Numbered from the stretch's first letter, positions 22,930 to 35,600 are shown. The stretch is DNA of 64,000 nt from Butyriboletus loyo (GCA_038093515.1 JBBPSI010000014.1:186001-250000), one strand, 5' to 3'. Numbers and translations are program-made. Notes: generated from the sequence alone by a model not told the origin.

Positions 22930-24518
22930 ATGAATGAGGTTGAGGTACTCTCTCTTACCGGGCTGCAGGTGACACAGTGGACGGGGCTCGCGTCTGCGGC
23001 GCTCCTACTTTATGACCATGCAATCAACTTCGCTGACGAGGTTAGTTATGATGTTGACACTTCCTACCCACACTTTACATTGCGGTGAACACGCAGGTGG
23101 AGCACTTTTGGAGTGACTCATGGACATTCTCCAGAGGAATGTACTTCTGCGTTAGTATGTTTGCTATGTAGAATATTCTGTCTACTGACGAAGATCACCA
23201 GATACGATACTTGGGTCTCATGCAAGTAGTGTAAGCAAGTTCCATGTCGGTTGATGGTAGTTTGCTCACAAAGATCTGTTGGCCCAGGATTCTAATCCTG
23301 GGTGAGACAATAACTGGTCAGCCATGAGAGGTTCACTGACCACGACGTGATAGGCCAGTGTACCTATATCTTAGTGAGTCGGCTCCCCTGACATCAATAC
23401 TAGACTCACATTGAATATACCCCACTCACTTAGTCGTAAGCGTGAGCATGTACAAGTGTCTCCATATCTGATCAGATGATCAGCCCCTTTCTGACAGCTT
23501 TCATGGTCTATGGCGTTGAAATCGCCGTTATGGTTCTTTGTCAAGGCGGGTTGACTGCTTTTGTGGCGCCTGGCTCTCATTTTCAACGAACTATTTAGGC
23601 GCTATCACGACACGCGTGTGGTACATTTTCGCTCATCGTCCAATGATCAAGAACATTGTTATCATGGCTTATATAGCTTGTACTTTGGCCACTGCACTGC
23701 TTTCGGCCTTTTTATGGTCCTATGTACGAGCCGGAGTACCTCAAGCGGGCACGGAAATTCGCCGCACATCAGTGATGGTGTGGCTATATGTCCCGTCACT
23801 CTTGCTCCACAGCTTTTTATTTGCGCTTAAAGCCTATCGATTCGTGACGAGTCCCAAATATTTGCAGAGAGACACCCTTCTCTGGCGGCTCTTGAAGGAG
23901 TAAGTAAACTTGATCCCAACCTGTATTCCAGCACTCAGACTATACAGGGGAATGGGCATGTACGCATGTGCATTAGGTAAGATATTGTCTGTCTCTCAGA
24001 CATAACTCTTAAAGTAATGAGTGTTAGGATCACTTCTGTTCATCGTGATTGGGCTCACGATGACTGATCTTTCTGAAATTCCGGCAAGTAGTCGCTCTTA
24101 AGCTATGCAGAACTTTAAGTAACCATTTTCCACTGAAAAGGTGTATGAAACCGCGTTTACTGCAGGGTATGTTCGATTCGTCAAAGAGAAGACCACTAGT
24201 TCAATTTATTTCCAATTCAGTGTTGTCTTTGTCGCGCTGACGGTTGTTTCGGTGTGCCGCGCAATGCTCAGCTTGAAGTCATTGGCTGCGACCGTGCACG
24301 TTAACCCTGGATGGCTGCTTAACCATGCAGAGTTGAGCCGTGTTCACTGGCACCCGGGTACGATGGAAGGTGAGATCGTGGTGGAGATGCTTGATGATTC
24401 CTATGACCTTCCCGTGATGTCTGGCTTGCTCGATGATGCCGAATCTACGCTACCAACAGACACGAAAGGCACAATCAGTGCCTCGAGTATTATGGTATCA
24501 CCTAGTAGACCCAGTTGA
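22930..24518 (+). CDS. DUF6533 multipass membrane protein, copy 1
   Basis: The first exon (MNEVEVLSLTGLQVTQWTGL, ASAALLLYDHAINFADEVE) and the next (HFWSDSWTFSRGMYFC, IRYLGL) carry the DUF6533 signature, a tyrosine/Asp-His motif followed by a hydrophobic helix, known mainly from Agaricomycotina. Downstream exons give further membrane segments: SPFLTAFMVYGVEIAVMVLC, ITTRVWYIFAHRPMIKNIVI, VMVWLYVPSLLLHSFLFALK and FSVVFVALTVVSVCRAMLSL. It ends with a cytosolic tail (VEMLDDSYDLPVMSGLLDD). Topology suggests about seven helices; function is unknown for the family. One intron (23546-23598) needs a GC donor (CAAG|GCGGGT) to keep frame. A second copy lies inverted at 30.2-31.7 kb. Confidence 0.8.
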
Positions 24519-24804
24519 CCCGTATTCAATCAAATACAATATCTCGCAGCTTGTATTATAGTGTTATATTTCACAATACCACAGACTTCGGACGCACCCC
24601 ACGATGCCATTGCATCCGCCCCCTCCTTCTCCCCCGAGTGCCAAGATGACGTTCCTTCCGGACGGACACACAGCTCATCTACCCTAGGCGTATGGATTGC
24701 ATTAATATGTATTGACAACCTAGGTCATGGCAGAAATCTTGTCCAGACATTATCCTGCGTGAATGTATTTATTCGAATTTGCCTATTTCTGCCTTCCTAA
24801 CATC

Positions 24805-24875
24805 GCATTAATGGGGTAGTGGTAACCTGGGTCGTTGCCATCGACCCGCCGGGGGTTCGATTCCCTCTTAATGCA
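24805..24875 (+). tRNA. tRNA-Gly (GCC anticodon)
   Basis: A 71-nt cloverleaf. Acceptor stem GCATTAA (24805-24811) pairs with TTAATGC (24868-24874), with discriminator A at 24875. D-arm GGGTAGTGGTAACC contains the A-box. The anticodon stem GGTCG/CGACC encloses loop TTGCCAT, giving anticodon GCC. T-arm GGGGG-TTCGATT-CCCTC is the B-box with one G-T pair. 71 nt is the normal eukaryotic tRNA-Gly length and there is no intron. It sits 88 bp upstream of the DEAD-box gene on the same strand. Confidence 0.95.
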
Positions 24876-24963
24876 TTGATGTTCTTTTTGTGTGTTTGGA
24901 TGAGAGTTCTATGTTTACGTAACGCTAGGTGTGAACCGACTTGTCGTTGGACTTGTGTGGTGA

Positions 24964-27272
24964 ATGGCTGCGGTGGCGACGAAGTCAATTTGCGGGGTCG
25001 TACGACGCGTGGCTCCAAGGAACAGATTCATCGTACACCGTGTTCGTGAGTTTCTTCGCATTGCCGATGGTCCTCTGACCTGAGCCCGAATGTATTCAAG
25101 CTCGTCACTGCCATACCCTGGCACGACGACACCTGAGCGCTGTCGCGTCCTCGTCCCCTGTGGTACCTCTTCCCAACACAGAACGAGCGGTTTCCAATGG
25201 CAGTAGTGGGCTCAACGTAGGCGCTACCGTCGGCGAAGATATCGCCATAACCAGCGACGAGAACACAAATATAGACCATGGCTCTCCAGATGGGGTCTCG
25301 CTATCGTTCAACTCTCTGAAAGACCGGGTCAACCGCGATACGCTCAAAGCACTTACAGTACATCCCCTCCAACTCGAGACAATGACTCCAGTTCAGGAGC
25401 GTGTTACGGCTCTCTTGCCCGACCTTACTCGCCCTTGGGATCCAGAAGGAATTGTCCCTCCGAACGTTCCCAGCCCCCTCCCACCCGATTGGAAACTACC
25501 TGTAGTCGAGTGGAATGCCCCTCGCGACGTTCTTGTTCGAGCCAAAACAGGTACTGGAAAGACATTTGCATACATCATCCCAGCCATCGAATCGCGACTC
25601 AACTACGTCGAGCATCGTGCAAAACTCGCTGTCATCAATGCTGGACTCCAAAGTTCTCCTCACATTGCAGGAAGCGCGAGACACGCGTACCGACGTAGCT
25701 CGGCAGGCCCACTTATCCTCGCGCCTACAAGGGAGTTGGCCATACAGATCGCAAGCGATGCACAGAAGCTCGGAACGCACCAAACAGATTTTGAAGTGCA
25801 GTTGTTGGTCGGCGGCACTGGGAAGGCCCGGCAAATGAAAGACTGGACGGAGTCATCTCGGGATCTTGTGGTTGCGACTCCTGGGCGGCTGAGGGATCTT
25901 CTGACCAACGAACCGGAGTTCCGACAGGGGTTCAAAGGCTGTCCTATGGTAAGTTTCAAGCTTTTTGGCTGCACGTGCCCTACCGCTCACAGATAGCCAG
26001 TTGATTCTAGACGAGGCAGACACGCTACTCTCTATGGGATTCCGCGATGATATCGATGCAATTGTTTCCTTCCTCCCTCGGTCTCCCGTCCGCCAAACTT
26101 TTCTTTTTAGCGCAACCATGCCACGCGCTGTCCGACAACTTGCGTCATGGATTCTGTCCCCAAATCACAGATTCATCGACGCTGCATTACCAGAGCCAAG
26201 TTTAACTCCATGTCGGGGCGAAGAACATATGTCCCATACGAAACTCGCGGCGCCTTCTGACGACGAGCTAACGACGCACGACCACATCGAACAATTCTAC
26301 ACGCTGTGTCCAACCGCTTCCGACCAACTGCCGACCCTATTGAAACTGCTGGCGCATGACCAGCTCACACGCGGTTCAAGCTCGAAGGTGATCGTGTTCT
26401 GTCCCACTGTCCAAATGACGGAATTATTCTCGTTGTTGTTGCGTTCACTAGTGGAAGAAGTACTACCTGGCGAGATCCCTGATATCGTGACAATGCATTC
26501 GAAAATGAAGCAGTCGGACAGAAATCGGACCCGAAAATTGTTTCACGAGGCTGGAAAGACCCCAAACGGAAAACAGACTGTGTTGGTCACTTCAGACGTC
26601 AGTGCAAGAGGGGTGGACTATCCTGGAGTAACGAGGGTGATCCAACTTGGTATTCCAAGCAAGGAGACCATGTATATCCACCGGATAGGGAGGATGGCCC
26701 GAGGTGTCGATTCCTTTGCACCTGGACAAGGGCAAGAGGATAAAAAGCCCGCCGTGCGCGCAGACCTGCTGTTGTTGCCTTGGGAAGCGGGGTATATGAA
26801 TTGGCAATTAACCAACCTCTCCATAAAATTACTCCCGATCACTATTCTCGATAGCCACCTGGCCTCTCTTTCCCCACAGTCGTCCACCTTGACCACCGAG
26901 TTCTTGAAATCTGCTTTCGCCGAGATACAGCGCCGAATCAACCCCGTTGATATTCGGAATACAGCTGCCTCTCTGCTAGGATACTACCTCCCCCTCGCAC
27001 CTCCATTACGATTGCAACCGCATGCCGTTTTAGCAGGCGTATCCTCCTGGGCCTCAGAATGTTTCAATATCTCGATACCAGCGATCACAAGGTTCCCGAG
27101 GAAGTTTACGGAGGCATACGAACAGAGTACTCAGTCGGAGAAGACGAAAGGTCTGTTCGTTGACGGCCTAAGGGTTAGTGGCCCTTCCGCAGTTGGAAAG
27201 GCCAAGTCCAAGAATCGTTCGGTCTGGGAGGGTGTGAACACGCGGAGGAAGAAGCCGAAGCGATGGCATTGA
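24964..27272 (+). CDS. Mitochondrial DEAD-box RNA helicase (Mss116-like)
   Basis: The start ATG at 24964 gives an Arg-rich, acid-free leader (MAAVATKSICGVVRRVAPRN, RFIVHRV) that looks like a mitochondrial targeting peptide. A 55-bp intron (25046-25100) joins it to HCHTLARRHLSAVASSSP. Helicase motifs follow in order: Q motif region LETMTPVQERV, motif I AKTGTGKT, Ia PTRELAIQI, Ib TPGRLRDLL, II LILDEADTLL (formed by the intron at about 25949-26000), III FLFSATMP, IV KVIVFCPT, V VTSDVSARGVDYPGV and VI HRIGRMAR. The C-terminal extension ends in a basic tail (NTRRKKPKRWH). By family knowledge such helicases assist group I/II intron splicing and translation in mitochondria. Confidence 0.9.
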
Positions 27273-27961
27273 TGATGGAAGACTTGCCCGTCCGTACAGT
27301 CGCATCTGAAATAACTGACCCAATTCAGTTGGTTCTTGGCCAATCGTGCGTCACCCAACCGACCTTTCATCGTTCAGATGTACCAAACATACGCATATGT
27401 GCTGATTGTGATTGCAATCCCACCTGGACCACTTTTCCAAAATATCACCTCTGTGCCAAAGATCAAACAGGGCAAAGTGAGCCGGCCCATCAGAGAAATG
27501 AAATTAGCCGAGAACAGCTCAGAACAGCTCAGAACGGGTTCTTAGCTGGTAGCCGACAGTAGCTGACAAGTTTTGCTTGCTGATGGCACTAGGGTAGAAC
27601 AAACCTCCTTGATCACATCCTGATAGATCTTACCAGTAGTTATCTCTTGATAGCATATTGAGTCAAATCCAAGATCACCTCCGCCATTAACTGTTTCCGC
27701 AAAAAAGTACTGCATTTGAGACACGCTAGCGGACGCGTCATGCCTACCCTGCTCTCGCTGGTCTGCATGGAAAGGCGGCACAGTCAAGCAGTCAGACTTG
27801 AGCAGGTGGCAACTGTTGGCATCAAGAACGGGTCTATATCGACTGTGTCCTCATTTGTTCGGTCAGCAGCCGTCCCGATTGTGCACGGCCTCTCCCTCAC
27901 TGTACTTGCTTATTTAAATAAAGACAACACAAATTTCCTGGCGCACGGGGACGTTAAGTCA
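27273..27961. other. Intergenic between convergent genes
   Basis: About 690 bp between the helicase and the dehydrogenase. Apart from the small repeat at 27490-27595 no gene or RNA was recognised. Confidence 0.45.
27490..27595. repeat. Dispersed ~95-bp repeat, copy 1
   Basis: Shares AGAGAAATGAAATT at its start and TAGCTGACAAGTTTTGCT at its end with 49187-49272. Both copies hold inverted arms of the type GCCGAGAAC...GGTTCT. Here the internal GAACAGCTCA is tandemly duplicated. It is probably a tiny foldback/MITE-like repeat. Confidence 0.55.
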
Positions 27962-29475
27962 TCAGGAAAATGTGGAGACATCAACCTGCGCTGGCATATC
28001 ACCGGCACTACCCAGGATAGCAGCGATCAAATTCTGCGCAGCGTATGTCGCCATATGTTTCCGTGTTTCCAGTGTCGCACTCGCAATGTGCGGAACGATG
28101 ACGCATCTGGGAAATGAGCCTAGCATAGACCATCATGCATCACGGCTCACTTTGGCTCCATGACCAGAGGGTGATCTTTCGGCACGTCTGGTTCACCTTC
28201 CACAACATCAAGCCCTGCACCCCAAATCCATTCCTCTCGAAGTGCCTTCGCAAGCGCGTCGGAATCCACCAACGTTCCTCTGCTTGCATTCACGAGAACG
28301 CTGGTTTTCTTCATTTTCCTCAACAGGTCTTCATTGATAATGTGATACGTTCCCGAGCCGCCCGGTGCGAGAACAATCAGAACATCACTTTCGCGAGCTA
28401 GTTCTTCTAGGTCCACCTTTGAGACTGCCTTTAGGTTGTACTTCTTTTGCAATTCTGCGTCGCGCTGTAGGTTTGGTGGGGATGAAGGATTTGACGAATA
28501 CAGGCAATGCGTGATGCCGAATGGCACGAGTCGTGACAGGGTTGCTTGAGCTATTCGACCAAACCCAATGAAACCAACTTTGCGCGTTGGAGAAAGCACT
28601 GTCGTGCTTAGCTGTGGTCCACAAAGGCCGAAAGGAGCCCACGCGAAGTGTGGCCACTGTGGATGTCATCGGTATGTCTTGAACGCATATTCACTCGAAT
28701 TCGACCACATACCCCTCCATTTTGCACGAGGGTGTATCCTATTCCACCATTTCTTCCTGTCATCAACGCTAGCATCACAGCTAGATCGGCAACTAGAAAG
28801 ACAGTTCAAAAGTGTGCAATTACATAGGCAGGTCCGACTTGCCTGCATCAGTCAGAACGTCAGGAGTAAAACCGACCTTGAGTCCTCTTTTTGCAACTGT
28901 TTTAAGGTCAATATGCTCTATAAAGTTCATGCGCCGGAGTAGGATAAGGAATCATGTTGTGACGAAACGACAATCTTACCATAACCAACAGACATTGTCG
29001 ACACGACTCGAAGAGAAGATCCAGCTATAAGCCACGAGCTCGTGAGAATCAGATCTTCCTGGAGGGGTTGTCGCGAACTGACCCTTGTCCAAGAGTTCCA
29101 AGTCAACCTGAGGACGAAGTCGAATACTATGTACGAAGGATCATTCCGCGAAGGACATACCTTGTCTGTCAGCATGACGATTACCCCAGTCGCGCCGGGG
29201 ATATTTTCCAAAAGCCATTTCCTGTCGCATGCACGGTTTTCCGGCCAGACGATCAACTAATCACTACGTTGGACCAGCCCAATCAAACAACACAACAAGG
29301 TGCGCAAACATACCTCTAGTTCGTGCCTACTCTCCAATAGTGGCATTACATCGGGACCAAGGTTGCGGCAGATGACGACCTTGTAACGTGGACTGCTGAG
29401 ATGAGAGATGATCAACTTGGTCAGTTGTGCTGCTGGAGAATGATCGGAAGCGAGTGACCCAGATTGTGCCATCAT
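27962..29475 (-). CDS. D-isomer-specific 2-hydroxyacid dehydrogenase (glyoxylate/hydroxypyruvate reductase-like)
   Basis: An NAD(P)-dependent reductase reducing 2-oxoacids such as glyoxylate or hydroxypyruvate. Exons in order: MMAQSGSLASDHSPAAQLTK, RYKVVICRNLGPDVMPLLES, DRKWLLENIPGATGVIVMLT, VSTMSVGYEHIDLKTVAKRG, and after a 50-bp intron with a GC donor (28842-28793, CAG|GCAAGT) AVADLAVMLALMTGRN. The nucleotide-binding motif is VGFIGFGRIAQATL. The substrate/catalytic region includes VNASRGTLVDSDAL, GAGLDVVEGEPDVP and, in the last exon, VIVPHIASATLETR with the catalytic His. The stop is the TGA at 27964-27962. Two adjacent ATGs at 29475 and 29472 could both start it. Its upstream region lies against the SEH1 pseudogene fragment. 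Confidence 0.9.
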
Positions 29476-29639
29476 TTGTGGTAGTACCGTCCACCGAGGT
29501 AGCCAGGTATATGCTCGTAGTAATGATGAATTAGTAGAAGGACCTTGGTGCTAAGGCTATCAGATTCATTGTACCCCGAGTGAGTCTGACGCGAGGGGTG
29601 AGAGTCACCCGGACCGACGGCTCTCCGGAGGGAACCAGT

Positions 29640-30100
29640 GGCAGTCTTACCCACCACAACTCGTCATTTGATGCGAAAACGACACGGACACGGACACGGA
29701 CATTCTTGTTCTCGCTCCTTGAGACAGTCTGTACATCCACTCGACTACGAGTCGCAGAACTAAACCACTGTTCAACGACGGTGTTATCACCCATGACTGC
29801 ATCCGTGAAAGAAACTCAAGGATTTCCTGATGAACCTGTTCAACTCCAAGGCTACTTGCAGGTCGTCCCCACACCCCCAATCTGCTTTGGCCCTGGCATC
29901 GGAGTCATTTTCGACTGACGAGAGGACAGTATTGAGGTGCAGATACCAAGCATCCAAGGGTGGAAATCTTGGTGCAACGATTGTTATATTCCATTCTACC
30001 CGACCAACCACCGACCAGAAGGGGGAGGGACCAGGTAGACACGGGCACGTCGTGCCTATTCATCTCGGTTCTCCTTCGCTATCATCGTGGTTGAGTCAGG
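29640..30100 (-). pseudogene. Decayed inverted copy of the SEH1 3' end
   Basis: Read on this strand, the segment aligns by eye with about 21.84-22.27 kb of SEH1. Shared are GAAGGAGAACCGAGATG, the splice-acceptor neighbourhood GTAGAATGGAATATAAC (VGRVEWNIT), CTGCACCTCA-TACTGT (TVLSS), GAGTTGAACAG (VEQ), a decayed tail, and the post-stop GTGGATGTACAGACT-TCTCAAGGAGC. An intron stretch is deleted and the frame is broken by indels and stops. A small GGACAC minisatellite (29676-29705 on the plus strand) has expanded within it. It is only the 3' third of the gene and cannot encode a propeller. It lies 79 bp from the end of DUF6533 copy 2 and just upstream of the dehydrogenase start. Confidence 0.8.
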
Positions 30101-30178
30101 GGTCCCGGTCAAGTACAATTAGATATCCACCATTATGGAAGCAAAGATATGATACACATAAATAGTGAGTCAACCTGG

Positions 30179-31749
30179 TCATACACTAATGCCCAAGGAA
30201 CTGCTCGCTCCCTTCGTGTCTGGTATAAGCGTAGAGTCGGTATCATTGGACAAACCAGACATGACGGGAAGATCATAGGAATCACTAAGCACCTCCACCA
30301 CGATCTCACCTTCCGTCGCACCCTGGCGCCAGTGAACACGGCTCAGCTCAGCATGGTTGAGCAGCCATCCAGGGTCAACGTGCGCGGTTGCAGCCAACGA
30401 CTTGATACTGAGCATTGCACGACACACGGAAACAACCGTCAACGCGATAAAAACGACGCTGGATTGGAAAATACACTGAGCCCGTGGTGTGCCTTTTGAC
30501 GAATAAAACGTACCTCCCACTTAACGCGGTTTCATACACCTTTTCGGTTGGGAATAGTCACTTCAAGTCCTCCATAGCTCAAGGAGATGAGTACTTGCCG
30601 GAATTTGAGAAGTATCAGTCCTTGTGAGCCCAATCACTATGGGCAGCAGGGATCCTAACACCAATTACTTTCAACGACTCATGCCAGAGGCAATGTCTTA
30701 CCTAATGCGCATGCGTACATCCCCATTCCTCTGTATAGTCTGAGTACTGGGACAAAAATTATGGTCAAGTTCACTTACTCCTTCAAGAACCTCCAAAGAA
30801 GAGTGCTTCTTTGCAGGTATTTTGGACTCGTCACGAATCGATAAACTTTAAGCGCAAATAAAAAACTGTGGAGGAAAAGAGACGGGACATATAACCACGC
30901 AAGCATTGGTGTACGGGTAGCTTCCGTGCCCAGTATCAGAGCTCGTACATCGGGCCACAAAAGGCCTGCAAGCACCGAACCGGCCAAGGTGGCAGCTATA
31001 TAAACTATGATAACAATGTTCCTAATTATTGGACGGTGAGCGAACATGTACCACACGCGTATCGCAATAGTGCCTAAATAGTTCGCGTTAAAAATCAGAG
31101 TCAGGTTCCACAAAACGCAAGAGTCGACGCGCCTTGACAAAGAGCCATAATGGGGATTTCAATACCATAGAGCATGAAAGCGGACAGAATGGGGCTGATC
31201 GTTTGATCAGGAGATGGAGATGGAGACTCTTGTACAAGTTGACGCTTACGACTAAGTAGAGAAGGGATTGTCAGTGTGAGTCAAGCATTGATGCCAGGGA
31301 GGCTACTGACTAGCATATTGGTGCAATTGCCTACCACACCGCGGTTAGTGAACCTCTCGTGGTTGGACAGTTATTGTCTTACCCAGGATCAGAATCCTGA
31401 GGAAACAGGTTATTGTCAACAAACCATCGTCAATCGACGCAGAACTTGCTTACACTACATCAATGAAACCCAAGTATCGTATCTGGTAATCTGTCAGCCG
31501 GCAGGATATTACAAGTACCGACCACACTAACGCCGAGATACATTCCTCTAGAGAATGTCCATGGGCCACTCCAGAAGTGCTCCACCTGAATGTTCACTGG
31601 AATGTAATGTGTGGGAAGGAGATAACATCACAACCCACCTCGTCGGCTAAGTTAATTGCATGGTCATAGAGTAGGAGTGTTGCAGACGCAAGCCGTATCC
31701 TCTGCGACGACAGCAACCCGATAAGAAAGAGTGACTGAACTTCGTTCAT
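30179..31749 (-). CDS. DUF6533 multipass membrane protein, copy 2
   Basis: Inverted paralogue of the gene at 22.9-24.5 kb. It begins MNEVQSLFLIGLLSSQRIRL, then ASATLLLYDHAINLADEV, and contains SPILSAFMLYGIEIPIMALC, TIAIRVWYMFAHRPIIRNIV, LAWLYVPSLFLHSFLFALKV, SSVVFIALTVVSVCRAMLSI and LLNHAELSRVHWRQGATEGE. Exon order and intron positions match copy 1, including the intron that needs a GC donor (31132-31074, CAAG|GCGCGT). Amino-acid identity to copy 1 is roughly 70 percent by eye, with conserved membrane helices and tail, so both copies have probably been under selection since duplication. The product function is unknown. Confidence 0.78.
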
Positions 31750-32665
31750 GAGGACGCAAAGAGGAGATGGGTGTCAAGAGCCAGGTCAGACTGAGCAAGA
31801 CCGGGGGCCGCGCACGTAATAAACACCATCACTCTCGTGGCAACGGATTTTGACCAAGCCGACGAATTGTATCCAGTGCTTGGCATATGGCTGAATGATC
31901 ATCAAGACTCGAGGAAGCTAATATCATCACGGCCATCGACCCAACTTCATTTCTGAAGCACGATGAGCCGTGCAAAGATGAATGGTACGTTTCCTGTGGG
32001 AACGTGGTAAGTCGAGAAACCTGGATACAAACGAAATCATCACCAGAACAGCAATGAGTCGATACGATTTTTAGCGATCTCGCACTGCCAACTGCACTGG
32101 TCTCAAGATTTCCCACGGGAATACAAGACCGCATCCGATGTTCGGTTTCACCTGGATCACCATTATCAGAGCAATCAGTAATGAATGCAGTGATCTTCGC
32201 GCCCTGTCCAATAATTTACTTACCGTTGAGAACATCCATCGGATAATTACAACCAGGAAATCACACGCTAAGTAGACCTTGTGGAGCAGGACGTTCTGTT
32301 GTGAAGAATATAATATTTTCAGATGAAGATTAAAGTAAGTGTCTATAACCGAGAAAACCTGAAACGGGCGGTGCGGTTTGTCGAATAACTTACATGATAT
32401 CTTTTTACATACTTTTGAGTAGGCAGTGCTTGCAGTGTAAATAGCTGCGGACCTCGGAAATTTGCGTGTGGGGAGTCTTGTCAAAGTCCAGTACGAATTC
32501 CGGCCTACAGGATATGAGACTGCGTTTCTCGGCCACTAGGTGTTTCGGCTAAGCTTGAAGGTGTTGGTAGTAGTGGATCCCAGATGCGGCCACCTGTACA
32601 CTGCCAGCGAATGAGAAGCTCAACACATTCCACACCCCGACCAGATCATAAGTCGATAACGCACG
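31750..32665. other. Unresolved spacer with possible minus-strand exons
   Basis: Open, partly hydrophobic stretches occur on the minus strand between about 31830 and 32480 (for example QQNVLLHKVYLACDFLVVII), with donor-like GTAAGT sites, but they could not be joined into one frame. No family was recognised. LTN1 starts at the right edge on the plus strand. Confidence 0.3.
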
Positions 32666-35600
32666 ATGGTCAAAGGACAGAAATCGTCCGCAACTTCGGG
32701 CACACGCAAGAAGAACGCACGCAAAGCTGTCCAGGTCGCCCAAGGATCTTCATCCGCCGTGCCTCCCCCCTCGCCCGTCCCTAAGCAGTCAAAGCTCAAG
32801 GGAGGAAAGAATTCCAAGTTGTCCAAGAGAGAAGCCAGAGGACAGCGCAAGAAAATCTATATACCGCCAACCAAACCAGCCCCACCAGTCCTCGATCCAC
32901 TCGATACGACTGGTCTCGCTCATTTGTTGCCACCAGAGCTCGTTGTCGTTCTCAGGGCATTGGGGAAGAAAGATGTCGTCACACGAGGGAAAGCAATAGA
33001 GGAACTTGAAAAATGGGTCGAGGACGCGATCAAAGAGCAGGCAGCGCGCGACCGTAACAACGATCGATATGAGGACAAGCCGGGTGGAACAGTGGACCTG
33101 ATGATCAAGATACTCCCGGTCTGGGTGTGTCTCTACATTACATCCGATTTTGGGGACAACTAACTCCCTCTCTAGTTCCATCGTGCCCCGGTACTCTTCA
33201 CGCACCCTGCGCGGCGTCTTCGCCATCTCGCTGCTTCCCTTCACGTCTCCCTTCTTCGCCTCAACCCAGTACGTGAGGCGCTCCTTGCGTGGATCAACGA
33301 GATCGCATCTCAGGATGAGCTGGAGACACTCTTAGGGACATGGGCAATACTTGCATGCGACGTTGATCGTGGGGTCACCATTGTCGGGATGAGAGCGTGG
33401 GCAGACTTCGTCACTACGACTCCCAGCCCAGCTGCAGATAATCGAGATATACATTATGCTAGTCCTCAGACTCAGCGCATGCGACCCCAACCAAAGCTCA
33501 TTCTGAACCCCCCGCTCCTCACTTCCCTTCTCAAATTTTCTCAGCATACCATCCTTGATCCACAAGGCCTCCATGCAACTTTGAACCCAGCTCCCGTAGT
33601 TCCTCCCATAGGCTCACTTCCTCAACATGGTCACAAAGGGGTGCCACAGGGTAAGAATGCACCGCAAGGTAACGTTGTATCCCAAGGTAAAGGTGCCGCG
33701 CGAGGGAAGAGAGGGAACTCAACGCTGCAATCACAACAGAAGAAAAGTGGTCGATACGTTCCGCCTTCCTCTGACTCTCGGTCGTCTACTCCAACTTCGC
33801 TGCCTGATCGAGTGTCAAGTGAAAGCGTTGGTGAAGAGAATGATTCGGACCGAGCTGGAAGGTTAAGGGTAGGTGCATTGGGCGTTGTCAGATGGATTCT
33901 AGGTGCGTTGGACCTTTCGCTGTCTGGCAGTCGGTGAGATGTTCCGTTGTCGTCTCCTTATCCGTTTGTGTATACTGTTCAATTATTGACGCCATTTGTG
34001 CAGAGAATTGGTCTGACATCGATTCCGCCTCTGCAACCGACCTCCCAATCCTAACAACACTCCTTTCATCCCCTGCATTTTGGTCTACCCTTCATCCCGC
34101 GACTGTTTCCTTGGGCGCGAATCCGGTCAACCAACAGCTTTGTCCATTTTCAATCGCTTCTTTTGGTCAGGGTCAACCTCAAGTCAGGCAAGCTGCGTGG
34201 GCGCTTGTTGGGTCTTTAGTTGGAGTGTTTAAAGGTTTGTTTTCATCTCTTCGTTGCCGTATTTGTCGAAAGACCGCGCTTTGCATTTGCATTTCATCTT
34301 TTACATTCTTTCTGAGTGGGATTGCAACTACATCGGTTTGCGCCTAATCTTCAAGCTAGCAGCGCATACACAGACCTCGACACAATAACTGACGTTTTCT
34401 GGAACCAGGTAAATTACCAGAACACCTGATTCGGATCTTGAGTACGACCATATTGCGCTCGGCCTGGGTTGAAACCGATATCGGCGTGCGGGCAGCGTTA
34501 GGAAGCCCCCTGATGTTCTTTCTCAGAGGTACGGTTTATATTCATGGGGATATATTATTATTATTGTGTGGTACCATTTGCGGCGTAACAGACTATAGCC
34601 AGGCATGGACGACCGACATGGAAAGTGCGTCGAGGGACTACAACGACCTTGATGCCAATGTTCAAGGCACAGAGGGAGAACACTCTGACTCCGACTCGGA
34701 CACGGTATCCGAATCAGACTCTGGATCAGCATCGGATGGTGATAGTGACGACGTCGCAAATGCTATTACTGAGTCCGCTCCTAATGGACAGCTGACATCT
34801 GAAGCTTACACGGAATTCCTGCAATTCCTTGAGCTAGGATGTTCCGGGTCTCCCATAGAGGGTTATCCATTGGTACTGGTCGTGTTGGCTAGCATTCCTA
34901 AATCGGTATGTTCACCCTGCGCACTCTCTGCACCGTTTAAACAGGGTACATGTAGATTCTGCCTACCGACCTTCCACCCGCTCCGTCAGAGAATGACAAA
35001 GAAAGGAGTAGAGAGGCACTCAACGTCCATCCCATTTCGCAATTCCTTACATCCTTCTGGGCTCCGCTCGATGCAGGCCTCCTCGATAGACGAGCAGCAG
35101 CCTCCTCGTGGCTCAAGGCACTCAGCGAATGCCTAGCTTTAATCGTTAGACGAGGGGTGCACACAGAGAATGTCACTATATATGCGAATGAAGATGCGAA
35201 AAATATTCTCGCATCCCAGGTTTCTCGTTTGTGGACTGAGCTGGTCACCAGACGGCTGCGGGTTGAGGGAATTGAAGCTGCTGGGTTCATAGCCCGTGCA
35301 GCAGAAAGAATTGGGAAAGTTCGGGAAGGTGCGTTGATGTTGATTATACCACTCTGCAGGTTTCCTAACCCGTGGGACCCCTGACTACACTCGCAGACCT
35401 ATTTGATGCATTCTTTAATGCGCTTTGTTCAGCCATCCTCGATTCTCTCCACACTTCCGATGGTACACTTGACCTCGCACCCATTTTCTTCCACGTATTC
35501 ATTTCCACGTTTGGACCTGATACTCATGCGGGTCAGAAGACATGTGGCGCGGTAGAAAGTTATACACGGAGGATCATTGAGGGTCTCAAAACTGCCCTAG

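Noticed and set aside
23546..23598. Apparent frameshift in DUF6533 copy 1 relative to copy 2 (a 2-bp difference near 23589)
   Set aside because: The difference falls inside an intron once a GC donor is used, and both copies then continue in the same frame.
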